From Dorea_D sp963559605 (GTDB lineage: Bacteria > Bacillota > Clostridia > Lachnospirales > Lachnospiraceae): DNA of 39,647 nucleotides. Each line of letters starts with the position of its first letter. The first letter of the stretch is position 1. The DNA lies in contig CAUWLL010000026.1 of the NCBI GenBank assembly GCA_963559605.1, positions 1-39,647 on the forward strand, written 5' to 3'. Below, one piece after another: positions 24,457 through 31,251 of the stretch. The position numbers and the translations under genes are program-made. Under the pieces are notes generated by a model, which made no database searches, was not told the origin of the DNA, and saw nothing but the letters and a program-made list of their open reading frames with translations.

Positions 24457-26991
24457 ATGAAACAATACAATGTAACCGGTATGAGCTGTGCCGCATGCAG
24501 CGCCAGAGTGGAGAAGGCAGTGGAAAATGTGCCGGGAGTTACGGCATGTTCGGTAAGCCTTCTTACCAACTCTATGGGGGTAGAAGGAGATGCAGATGCT
24601 TCTGCCATTATTGCGGCGGTAGAAGCAGCCGGATACGGAGCTTCCGGTAAGGAAGCGGATACAAAGAAAACGGTGGTATCTACAGAGGGAGAAGATCTGT
24701 TAAAAGACAGAGAGACCCCTGTTTTGAAGAGACGTTTGATTGTTTCACTTGTATTTCTTGTACCTCTTATGTATGTGTCCATGGGACATATGATGTGGAA
24801 CTGGCCTGTGCCGGAAGCATTTGAAGGTAATCATGTGGCGATGGGGATTTTCCAGCTTTTGTTTACCGGAATTGTAATGGTGATCAATCAGAAGTTTTTT
24901 ATCAGTGGTTTTAAGAGTCTGTGGCACAAAGCGCCGAATATGGACACCCTTGTAGCTCTTGGCGCAGGCGCGTCTTTTGTATACAGCACTTATGCGTTGT
25001 TTGCCATGACGCAGGCACAGATGCTGGGAGACCATGCCGGGGTTATGGCTTATATGCACGAGTTTTATTTTGAGTCTGCCGCTATGATACTGACATTGAT
25101 CACAGTTGGAAAGATGTTGGAAGCACGTTCGAAGGGAAAGACGACAGATGCACTGAAAAGTTTGATGAAACTGGCGCCAAAAACAGCTGTGATCCTGCGA
25201 AACGGAGAGAAAACAGAAGTTGGCATTGAAGAAGTGCAAAAGGGAGACGTCTTTGTTGTGAGACCGGGAGAAAATATACCTGTTGACGGCGTTGTTGTGG
25301 AAGGAACCAGTGCGGTCAATGAGTCTGCCCTTACAGGAGAGAGTATTCCGGTAGATAAAGAACCGGGCTCTCAAGTGTCGGCGGCGACGGTGAACCATTC
25401 CGGTTTTCTGAAATGTGAGGCGACCAGAGTAGGAGAAGATACAACTCTTTCTCAGATTATCCAGATGGTCAGTGATGCAGCGGCGACAAAAGCGCCTATT
25501 GCTAAAGTGGCAGATAAGGTGTCCGGCGTATTTGTACCTGTAGTGATCGGGATTGCGTTTGTAACTATGGCAGTGTGGCTGCTGGCAGGGCAGAGCATTG
25601 GATTTGCATTGGCAAGAGGAATCTCTGTACTGGTCATCAGTTGCCCGTGTGCGCTTGGACTTGCGACTCCGGTTGCTATTATGGTTGGAAACGGAATGGG
25701 AGCGAAACACGGAATTATGTTCAAAACCGCAGCTTCCTTAGAAGAGACCGGGAAAACGGAGATTGTGGCGTTAGATAAGACGGGAACTATCACAAGCGGA
25801 GAACCACGGGTAACAGATATACTGGCGGCAGAAGGAGTGATGGAGGAAGAACTGTTAAAACTGGCTTATATTCTAGAAAAGAAAAGTGAACATCCACTGG
25901 CAAGGGCGATTTATTCGGAGGCTTCGGAGCGAGGGATAGACAGTGACGAAGAGGTGACAGATTTTCGGGCAGTAGTCGGAAACGGGCTTTCCGGCACCTT
26001 CGGGGCATCGGTATTAACCGGAGGGAATTTAAAGTTTATCCGGGAGCAGGCAGACGTATCGGAGCAGATGAAAAAAAAGGCAGAGACACTGGCGGAAGAC
26101 GGAAAGACACCGTTGTTTTTTGCCAAAGACGGAGCGCTAATGGGCGTTATTGCAGTGGCTGATGTTATCAAAGAGGACAGTCCTCAGGCGGTGAAAGAAC
26201 TTCAGAATATGGGGATCCATGTGGTCATGCTTACCGGAGACAATGAACGGACAGCGAACGCAATCGGAAAGCAGGCGGGCGTAGACGAAGTGATCGCAGG
26301 GGTACTGCCGGACGGCAAAGAGTCGGTGATCCGTGCCTTGAAAGAAAAAGGAAAAACAGCCATGGTGGGCGACGGTATCAACGATGCTCCTGCACTTACA
26401 AGAGCAGATATTGGAATTGCTATAGGAGCAGGTACAGATATTGCCATCGATGCGGCGGATGTAGTGTTGATGAAGAGTCGGTTAAGCGATGTTCCGGCGG
26501 CAATCCGGTTGAGCCGTGCTACCCTTACCAATATACATGAGAATTTATTCTGGGCATTTATCTATAATGTGATCGGAATTCCTCTTGCGGCAGGGCTTTT
26601 CTATCCGTTGCTTGGGTGGAAACTGAATCCTATGTTTGGCGCTGCGGCAATGAGTTTATCAAGTTTTTGTGTGGTGACCAATGCGCTGCGGCTGAACTTC
26701 TTTAAACTTCGGGATGCGAGCCGGGATAAAAAACGCAGAAAAAAAACGATAAAAAATATAAATAAGGAGGAGAAAACAATGGAAAAAACAATGAAAATCG
26801 AGGGAATGATGTGTCCCCACTGTCAGGCGGCGGTGAAAACCTGTCTGGAGGAAATCCAGGGAGTAACAGAGGCAGTTGTAAGCCACGAAACCGGAACAGC
26901 CGTTGTTAAGATGAGCGAAGCAGTGGCAGATGATGTATTGAAAAATGCAGTGGAAGCGAAGGACTATAAGGTGATCGAGATAGTTTCTTAA
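24457..26991 (+). CDS. copA: Copper-exporting P1B ATPase CopA, read in frame into CopZ
   Basis: CopA pumps Cu(I) out of the cell. One N-terminal metal-binding domain has GMSCAACS (Cys11, Cys14). The ATPase core has ALTGESIPV, the membrane Cu site CPC (396-398), DKTGT with phosphorylated Asp440, SEHPLA, and VGDGINDAPAL. About eight membrane helices are present. As sequenced, the frame does not stop after the last helix but runs through KKRRKKTIKNINKEEK into a second metal-binding domain (GMMCPHC), for 844 residues. The joint contains eight A (26739-26746); with seven, the frame would end CGA-TAA right there. See the separate CopZ entry. Confidence 0.9.
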   Translation: MKQYNVTGMSCAACSARVEKAVENVPGVTACSVSLLTNSMGVEGDADASAIIAAVEAAGYGASGKEADTKKTVVSTEGEDLLKDRETPVLKRRLIVSLVFLVPLMYVSMGHMMWNWPVPEAFEGNHVAMGIFQLLFTGIVMVINQKFFISGFKSLWHKAPNMDTLVALGAGASFVYSTYALFAMTQAQMLGDHAGVMAYMHEFYFESAAMILTLITVGKMLEARSKGKTTDALKSLMKLAPKTAVILRNGEKTEVGIEEVQKGDVFVVRPGENIPVDGVVVEGTSAVNESALTGESIPVDKEPGSQVSAATVNHSGFLKCEATRVGEDTTLSQIIQMVSDAAATKAPIAKVADKVSGVFVPVVIGIAFVTMAVWLLAGQSIGFALARGISVLVISCPCALGLATPVAIMVGNGMGAKHGIMFKTAASLEETGKTEIVALDKTGTITSGEPRVTDILAAEGVMEEELLKLAYILEKKSEHPLARAIYSEASERGIDSDEEVTDFRAVVGNGLSGTFGASVLTGGNLKFIREQADVSEQMKKKAETLAEDGKTPLFFAKDGALMGVIAVADVIKEDSPQAVKELQNMGIHVVMLTGDNERTANAIGKQAGVDEVIAGVLPDGKESVIRALKEKGKTAMVGDGINDAPALTRADIGIAIGAGTDIAIDAADVVLMKSRLSDVPAAIRLSRATLTNIHENLFWAFIYNVIGIPLAAGLFYPLLGWKLNPMFGAAAMSLSSFCVVTNALRLNFFKLRDASRDKKRRKKTIKNINKEEKTMEKTMKIEGMMCPHCQAAVKTCLEEIQGVTEAVVSHETGTAVVKMSEAVADDVLKNAVEAKDYKVIEIVS
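26779..26991 (+). CDS. copZ: Copper chaperone CopZ, internal start
   Basis: A 70-residue heavy-metal-associated domain with the Cu(I)-binding motif GMMCPHCQAAV. In this sequence it is in frame with copA, but AAGGAGG lies at about 26764-26770, nine bases before its ATG, so free CopZ is very probably made from this internal start. CopZ delivers Cu(I) to CopA and CsoR. In relatives copZ is usually a separate gene just after copA, which suggests that the fusion is recent, a slippage product, or a sequencing error in the A8 run. Confidence 0.85.
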   Translation: MEKTMKIEGMMCPHCQAAVKTCLEEIQGVTEAVVSHETGTAVVKMSEAVADDVLKNAVEAKDYKVIEIVS

Positions 26992-27100
26992 TGTGTCCGG
27001 GTTCAAAAATCCGAAAAAAATTGTTTTTAGAAGTGTACAGGCATAATTTGGAAACCGTAAGCTTACACTATGAATAATAGCACATAATGGAGCGTTATGA

Positions 27101-27547
27101 ATGAGACAGCTTACAAAGCGTACGATTGGAATCTTACTTAGTTTTTGTCTGATGACAGGATTCTTATTTCCTGTACAGGTTCAGGCGGAAGAAGTCAAAG
27201 AAACAAAAGAGAAAGCAGAAGGAGAAGAACTAGTATCGGCCCCTTCTGCTATTTTAATGGAAGCGTCCACCGGACAGGTGATTTATGAAAAAGATGCGGA
27301 CAGTAAGCGCCCGCCTGCCAGTGTGACAAAAGTGATGACCATGCTTTTGATTTTTGATGCAATAAAGGCAGGAAAGATCAAATGGGAGGATGAAGTGACA
27401 ACTTCGGAATATGCGGCTTCCATGGGCGGCTCGCAGGTGTTTTTAGAGCCGGGAGAAGTGCAGACGGTAGATACGATGCTGAAATGCATATCTGTGGCAA
27501 GTGCGAACGACGCCTGTGTGGCGTTTAAAAATAGTAGACAGTTGTAA
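27101..27547 (+). CDS. D-Ala-D-Ala carboxypeptidase (DacA/DacF-like), 5' half, disrupted by the element
   Basis: This is the N-terminal part of a low-molecular-weight penicillin-binding protein (peptidase S11), which trims the terminal D-Ala of cell-wall peptides. It has a signal peptide (LLSFCLMTGFLFPVQVQA), the nucleophile motif SVTK (Ser74-Lys77), and SAN (134-136). At codon 141 the gene enters the integrated element, which supplies FKNSRQL and a stop. It lacks the KTG motif and cannot be an active enzyme. Joining 27101-27522 to 37148-37928 gives 401 codons in frame. GGAG lies eight bases before the ATG. Confidence 0.93.
   Translation: MRQLTKRTIGILLSFCLMTGFLFPVQVQAEEVKETKEKAEGEELVSAPSAILMEASTGQVIYEKDADSKRPPASVTKVMTMLLIFDAIKAGKIKWEDEVTTSEYAASMGGSQVFLEPGEVQTVDTMLKCISVASANDACVAFKNSRQL
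27506..27540 (+). repeat. attL: left junction of the integrated element
   Basis: The core GCCTGTGTGGC (27512-27522) is shared exactly with attR, in a wider 17-base match with one difference (AACGAC/AACGAT). The element-side arm is GTTTAAAAATAGTAGACA (27523-27540), an inverted copy of the arm at 37116-37133 with one mismatch. Confidence 0.88.
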
Positions 27548-27625
27548 CAACTTTGAATTTATGATAATATTACCATAAACAGAGAAGAATAGAAATATTA
27601 AGTTATAGAAAGGGGGATATGCTTT

Positions 27626-27967
27626 ATGTCAATAAATGTGCAGGGATTGTTGGATAAGTATGTGACAGAACTACAAGCTATATATGGAAAGCATTTAAAA
27701 TCAGTGATTTTGTATGGCTCTTATGCACGAGGAGATTTCAATAAGGACTCTGACATTGACATTATGATTCTCCTTGATTTGTCAGAGTTAGATATAAAAA
27801 AATATCGACATGAGTTATCCGGACTTACTTATGATTTTAATATGGATCACGATCTGGATATTAAGCCAATCGCAAAAAATGAAGTTCATTTTAACAGTTG
27901 GGTGGATGCGTATCCTTTTTACGAGAATGTAAATAGAGAAGGAGTGAAATTGTTTGGAGCAGCGTAA
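27626..27967 (+). CDS. MNT-type nucleotidyltransferase (antitoxin of HEPN/MNT pair)
   Basis: A 113-residue minimal nucleotidyltransferase. The catalytic GSx10DxD motif is complete: Gly31-Ser32 and Asp43-Ile44-Asp45 in GSYARGDFNKDSDID. In HEPN/MNT toxin-antitoxin modules such proteins neutralise the HEPN RNase, in some cases by adding AMP to it. The gene lies 85 bases inside the left end of the element, after AAAGGGGGA. Its end overlaps the HEPN gene by 14 bases, so translation is coupled and the two proteins are likely partners. Confidence 0.92.
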   Translation: MSINVQGLLDKYVTELQAIYGKHLKSVILYGSYARGDFNKDSDIDIMILLDLSELDIKKYRHELSGLTYDFNMDHDLDIKPIAKNEVHFNSWVDAYPFYENVNREGVKLFGAA

Positions 27968-28376
27968 AGAACAGGGAACTAAAAAAGATTTAGTTTTATA
28001 TCGGTTAGAAACTGCAAAAAGCGATGTAAAAGCAGCGAAAATTCTATTGGATGCAGAAGAAGGACGAGGTGCAAATAACAGGGCATATTACGGAATTTAT
28101 CATGCAGTATCAGCGATTCATGCTTTAGATGGCAATGCGTATAAACGACACAAGGATGCATTGGCAAACTTTAATAAGAAGTATATTAAAGAGGAAATCT
28201 TTCCGAGAAGTTTAGGAAGAAAAATTGCAGAAGCTGAAGAGATACGCCATGCAAGCGATTATGATGATTTTTATATTGCCACAAGGGAAGAAACAGAAGA
28301 GCAGATTAAAACAGCAGAAGAGTTGATTGATATTGTGGAAAAGTATGTACATGAAAGAATAGAGGATGCGGAATAA
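27954..28376 (+). CDS. HEPN-domain protein (toxin of HEPN/MNT pair)
   Basis: A 140-residue all-helical protein of the UPF0332/COG1895 HEPN family. The RNase-type motif Rx4-6H is present as Arg43-AYYGIY-His50, so it is probably an active ribonuclease toxin. It begins with TTG, preceded by AGAAGGAG, inside the end of the MNT gene. A terminator follows. The pair may stabilise the element or act as an abortive-infection module; neither can be decided from sequence. Confidence 0.9.
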   Translation: MEQRKEQGTKKDLVLYRLETAKSDVKAAKILLDAEEGRGANNRAYYGIYHAVSAIHALDGNAYKRHKDALANFNKKYIKEEIFPRSLGRKIAEAEEIRHASDYDDFYIATREETEEQIKTAEELIDIVEKYVHERIEDAE

Positions 28377-28403
28377 AGTAATTATATATTCAAAGAAGTA
28401 AGA

Positions 28404-28430
28404 GGGTGAGTTTTGGCTTACCCTTTTATA
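28404..28430 (+). terminator. Terminator after the HEPN/MNT pair
   Basis: GGGTGAG (28404-28410) pairs with CTTACCC (28417-28423), one G-T pair, followed by TTTTAT. Confidence 0.75.
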
Positions 28431-28434
28431 TTTT

Positions 28435-28889
28435 GCAAAAGTCTTTGTTGACAATATCGAAAATGCTTCGTACTGCATCTCTGGTTTCAGAGGTGCTTTT
28501 TTGCGCGTATTTTACCAAATATTGTAGGAATTGATATAGGATGCGGTATGCTGCTGGCAAAATTGAAACAGAAGAAAACAGAGTTTCAGAAATTAGATAA
28601 AGTGATTCGAGAGAATATACCGGTGGGAAGTCTTGATTGGAATGGATCAGCTCCTCATGGTGCAGGAAGAAAAATGAAGAGAGAAACCGTAAGAGAACAG
28701 TTTACTGTATCACAATTTAAGGCAGAAATGAAAGGGGTTTATAGTTCATGCATTGGAAAAGGAACATTGGATGAAGCGCCTTTTGCATACCGGAATTTAC
28801 AGGAGATTGAAGAAAACATTGTCGATACAGTAGACATTAGGCAGAGGATTCGACCGATTTATAACTTTAAGGCAGGAGCAGAGAAGTAA
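28435..28889 (+). pseudogene. Degraded RtcB RNA ligase
   Basis: Pieces of an RtcB tRNA-splicing/repair ligase are readable. AKVFVDNIENA (28435 onward) matches the RtcB start. After a short gap, ILPNIVGIDIGCGM, with the metal-binding Asp and Cys, resumes near 28509. The frame runs to IPVGS and then jumps to NGSAPHGAGRKM and TLDEAPFAYRNLQEI, the family's C-terminal part, ending IRPIYNFKAGAEK. About 200 central residues and part of the N-terminus are missing, including most metal-binding His. An ATG at 28548 opens a 113-codon frame, but no active ligase can result. It lies next to a HEPN RNase gene. Confidence 0.82.
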
Positions 28890-29087
28890 AACAATGTATG
28901 AGATAAAAAAGGTTTGGAGTATTGTCAGCATTGTGACAAATACTGTCCACGCGCAAGAGTAAGATGTATAAAGTAAGAAGAAACAGTATAACGAGAAGAT
29001 GAGAGCTAAGATTTAAAAGATGTCGTGAAAATATAATTATATTTATAATCTTTTATAAGGAAAATAAAGAAAGAAGAGGATAAAGAT
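28890..29087. other. Intergenic stretch with possible cysteine-rich peptide
   Basis: A 20-codon frame from TTG 28914 to 28976 reads LEYCQHCDKYCPRARVRCIK, with four to five Cys in zinc-ribbon-like spacing. It is too short to be a full domain and looks like the tail of a deleted gene. The rest of the stretch is AT-rich and shows nothing else. Confidence 0.3.
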
Positions 29088-29288
29088 GTGCAGAAAAACA
29101 CAAACAATTTTGAAAAAGTATTAAGCCAAATAACAAATGAATACTACGAATTGTCACAGGAAGATAAAGATAAAAGGATTAACGAACTTATATATTATAT
29201 TGAAAAGGAAAAAGACAAAACATTTATGGAGGGGTATCGATATGCCATTTCGGTATTGTTAGAGAGCATAGATAATAAAGAAAGGTAG
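29088..29288 (+). CDS. Small hypothetical protein, 66 aa
   Basis: I do not recognise this protein. It is highly charged and predicted helical (ELSQEDKDKRINELIYYIEKEKD), with no signal peptide or membrane segment. It begins with GTG, preceded by AGAGGAT. A hairpin terminator shared with the convergent Xre gene follows. It could be a small regulator or an accessory factor of the element. Confidence 0.6.
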   Translation: MQKNTNNFEKVLSQITNEYYELSQEDKDKRINELIYYIEKEKDKTFMEGYRYAISVLLESIDNKER

Positions 29289-29306
29289 CAAATACATAAA
29301 ACAAAA

Positions 29307-29338
29307 AGGATTGCAGTTTTGCAATCCTCGCTATTTTT
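29307..29338. terminator. Bidirectional terminator between the small gene and the Xre gene
   Basis: AGGATTGC (29307-29314) pairs with GCAATCCT (29321-29328), with A5 before and a T5 run after. Confidence 0.8.
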
Positions 29339-29618
29339 GTTCTCTATCTAAGATGTCATTTATGATCTGCTGAATATGTGCCTGCTGAGATGCGGTTAGT
29401 CCGGTAACGTCAATGTAACGCTGATGTTCCCGCTCTAATAAGAAGTCTGCGCTTACACAAAAGAAATCAGCAATTTTAACCAGCATTTCTATCGAAGGGA
29501 GAATGTTGTTATTTTCCCAGTTTGAGACAGCCTGCTTGGAAACGTTTAATTTTTGAGCGAGTTGTACTTGATTTAGATTGTGAGAAGTTCGTAAGTTCTT
29601 GATAATATCACCAAACAT
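29331..29618 (-). CDS. Xre-family helix-turn-helix repressor
   Basis: A 95-residue DNA-binding protein. The HTH is LNQVQLAQKLNVSKQAVSNWENNNILPSIEML, a textbook Cro/CI-type domain at residues 13-45. The C-terminal part (LTASQQAHIQQIINDIL) is a short helical tail. AAAGGAGG precedes the ATG on the minus strand. It is transcribed away from the cargo operon at 29720. The intervening 100 bases contain a perfect palindrome inside the operon promoter, so this protein is the obvious candidate repressor. Confidence 0.93.
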   Translation of the reverse strand: MFGDIIKNLRTSHNLNQVQLAQKLNVSKQAVSNWENNNILPSIEMLVKIADFFCVSADFLLEREHQRYIDVTGLTASQQAHIQQIINDILDREQK

Positions 29619-29659
29619 AAAAAGCCTCCTTTACCAATAGAATACCCGTTAAAAGTATA

Positions 29660-29688
29660 TTTACTAAATACTAAAGTATTGATATAAT
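29660..29688 (+). promoter_or_regulatory. Promoter of the cargo operon
   Basis: TTTACT (29660-29665) and a perfect TATAAT (29683-29688) with 17-base spacing, 32 bases before the radical SAM start codon. Confidence 0.75.
29667..29680. promoter_or_regulatory. Probable Xre operator
   Basis: AATACT-AA-AGTATT is a perfect 6-2-6 palindrome inside the spacer of the cargo promoter. Related half-sites (AGTAT, TTTACT) lie at 29654-29665. Binding there would block polymerase and also lies close to the Xre gene's own promoter region. Confidence 0.65.
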
Positions 29689-29719
29689 GGTCTATGGAAA
29701 GGATAAAAGGAAAGTAAAG

Positions 29720-30313
29720 ATGTATGAAAGTATAAATATAAATCGAATCATTCCACAGACGAGAGTAGAGGGTTACGGAAAAAGATATTGTATCTGGGTT
29801 CAGGGATGCAGTATACGGTGCAAGGGTTGTTTCAATGTAGAGATGTGGGATAAGCGAGGTGGGACAGAATATAAAGTATCTGAAATTGTGGAGGATATTG
29901 TAAGGCAGGGAGAAGAAATAGAAGGGATTACGATTTTAGGTGGAGAACCATTTGAACAACCGGTGGCAGTATTACAATTAGTAAAGCGTTGTAAGAAGTT
30001 AGGATATGGAAGCATTGTGTTTACTGGTTTTGTTTATGAAGAACTTCTAAAAAGAAAAGAAGCAAAAGAGGTTTTAGAACAGATAGATTTATTGATAGAC
30101 GGACCTTATGAAGAAGGCAGAAGGGATTTTTCCAGACCTTGGGTGGGGTCTTCCAATCAGCGTTACATTTTTTTGACATCCAGATATAAAAAAGAAAAAC
30201 TAAAAAAGATAGTAAATAAACTGGAAATCAGAATCTCACGTATAGGACAAATGAGTATAAACGGAATGGGAGATATAGGTTCCTTATTTATAAAAGAGAG
30301 AGGGAGAAAGTGA
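29720..30313 (+). CDS. Radical SAM protein, NrdG/activase-like
   Basis: A 197-residue radical SAM enzyme. The iron-sulfur motif CSIRCKGC (CxxxCxxC) follows GYGKRYCIWVQG, and ITILGGEPFEQP is the SAM-binding GGE segment. The small size and overall pattern match the 4Fe-4S single-cluster family of anaerobic ribonucleotide reductase activases, but no class III reductase gene is nearby, so the substrate is probably different: perhaps a neighbouring protein in this operon. ATG 29720 is chosen because AAAGGAAAG precedes it; the upstream ATG overlaps the -10 box. Its stop overlaps the next start. Confidence 0.88.
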   Translation: MYESININRIIPQTRVEGYGKRYCIWVQGCSIRCKGCFNVEMWDKRGGTEYKVSEIVEDIVRQGEEIEGITILGGEPFEQPVAVLQLVKRCKKLGYGSIVFTGFVYEELLKRKEAKEVLEQIDLLIDGPYEEGRRDFSRPWVGSSNQRYIFLTSRYKKEKLKKIVNKLEIRISRIGQMSINGMGDIGSLFIKERGRK

Positions 30314-30516
30314 TGGGTAGTATAAAAATCAGAATTTGTCCGGATGGTTTGGTATATGCGGAAACTAATGGGATTAAAGGGAAAAAATGTACGGATTATG
30401 AAAAAATCATAGAGCAACTTACAGGCGCTAAGATTTTAGAAAGAGAATATACAGAAGAATTTTATCAAGAAGAATATATTTATGAGGAAGAGGAATTACA
30501 AGGGAGGTTGTTATAA
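30313..30516 (+). CDS. DUF2997-like small protein
   Basis: A 67-residue protein: IKIRICPDGLVYAETNGIKGKKCTDYEKIIEQLTG matches the DUF2997 pattern (a short beta-rich start, KGKxC, then a helix), followed by an acidic tail. In cyanobacteria DUF2997 genes tend to sit next to DUF1257 (Ycf35) genes; a DUF1257-like gene is in this operon too. Function is unknown. The start codon overlaps the radical SAM stop (ATGA-type junction), so the two are translationally coupled. Confidence 0.75.
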   Translation: MGSIKIRICPDGLVYAETNGIKGKKCTDYEKIIEQLTGAKILEREYTEEFYQEEYIYEEEELQGRLL

Positions 30517-30517
30517 A

Positions 30518-31216
30518 ATGTCAAAGAGAAAATGGATTGTAAATAAAACGATTATTATAGCGCTAAGTATCATAATGGGGTTTAGTGGAATAGGCTTGAT
30601 AGTTGCAGGAACAAAAACAAAAAAGAAACAATGGAAAGTATGGGGGTGGGGATATATGCTAATTGGTCTTGTGACGATAATGATTCCCCCATTAGCGATA
30701 GCTTATACGGTAGTGTGGATTGTCTCAATTGTACATACGGTACGTATAAGCAATGAATATTGTATGCGTCTTCAGGTTATGCAGGAGTCAAAGGATATTT
30801 TAAGACAGAAAGAATTGGAATTGCTGGAAAAGAAACAGAAAGAGATTTATGAAGAATTAACAGGTACAAGAAAAGAGAGTAAGAATATTGAGAAGCAGGA
30901 AGATGTGCGAAAGGTACAGAAAATAGATGTGAATACATGTACAGAAATAGAATTGATGGAGATTCCGGGAATCGGATTTATTTTGGCAAAAAAAATTATA
31001 GATAGAAGAGCCGATAAAAAATTTACTTCGATAGAAGATTTTTACAAAAGGATAAATATAGAAGAAGATAGACAGAAGGTCATTATGGATTATTTATTCT
31101 GTTCAGAAGTGAAGAATGTAGAAGAAAATATGTCTGCGGACACTCAATATGACAATTCAGTCGCTTCACAAGGTGTAGAAAAGAAAACAGAAAAAAAGAA
31201 AGAAACAGTTCGTTGA
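30518..31216 (+). CDS. Membrane-anchored helix-hairpin-helix protein
   Basis: A 232-residue protein with two membrane helices near the N-terminus (about residues 8-28 and 43-72), a basic coiled region (LEKKQKEIYEELTG), then a ComEA-like helix-hairpin-helix domain at about 150-200: DVNTCTEIELMEIPGIGFILAKKIIDRRA. Such domains bind DNA without sequence preference. The C-terminal 35 residues are low-complexity and charged. It would hold a DNA-binding domain at the inner face of the membrane, or outside it depending on topology. ATG 30518 follows GGGAGG; the stop of DUF2997 is 2 bases upstream. Confidence 0.8.
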   Translation: MSKRKWIVNKTIIIALSIIMGFSGIGLIVAGTKTKKKQWKVWGWGYMLIGLVTIMIPPLAIAYTVVWIVSIVHTVRISNEYCMRLQVMQESKDILRQKELELLEKKQKEIYEELTGTRKESKNIEKQEDVRKVQKIDVNTCTEIELMEIPGIGFILAKKIIDRRADKKFTSIEDFYKRINIEEDRQKVIMDYLFCSEVKNVEENMSADTQYDNSVASQGVEKKTEKKKETVR

Positions 31217-31251
31217 CAGGGAGAAAAATAGATTTATAGGAGGACAGATAG

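Noticed and set aside
27541..27570. Promoter at the left end of the element for the HEPN/MNT pair
   Set aside because: GATAAT near 27563 is present, but no -35 box at standard spacing is convincing; TTGTAA is 15 bases away.
28914..28976. Cysteine-rich 20-codon frame LEYCQHCDKYCPRARVRCIK
   Set aside because: The zinc-ribbon-like spacing is suggestive, but the frame is very short, starts with TTG, and lies among deleted genes. It is kept only as a possible gene tail.
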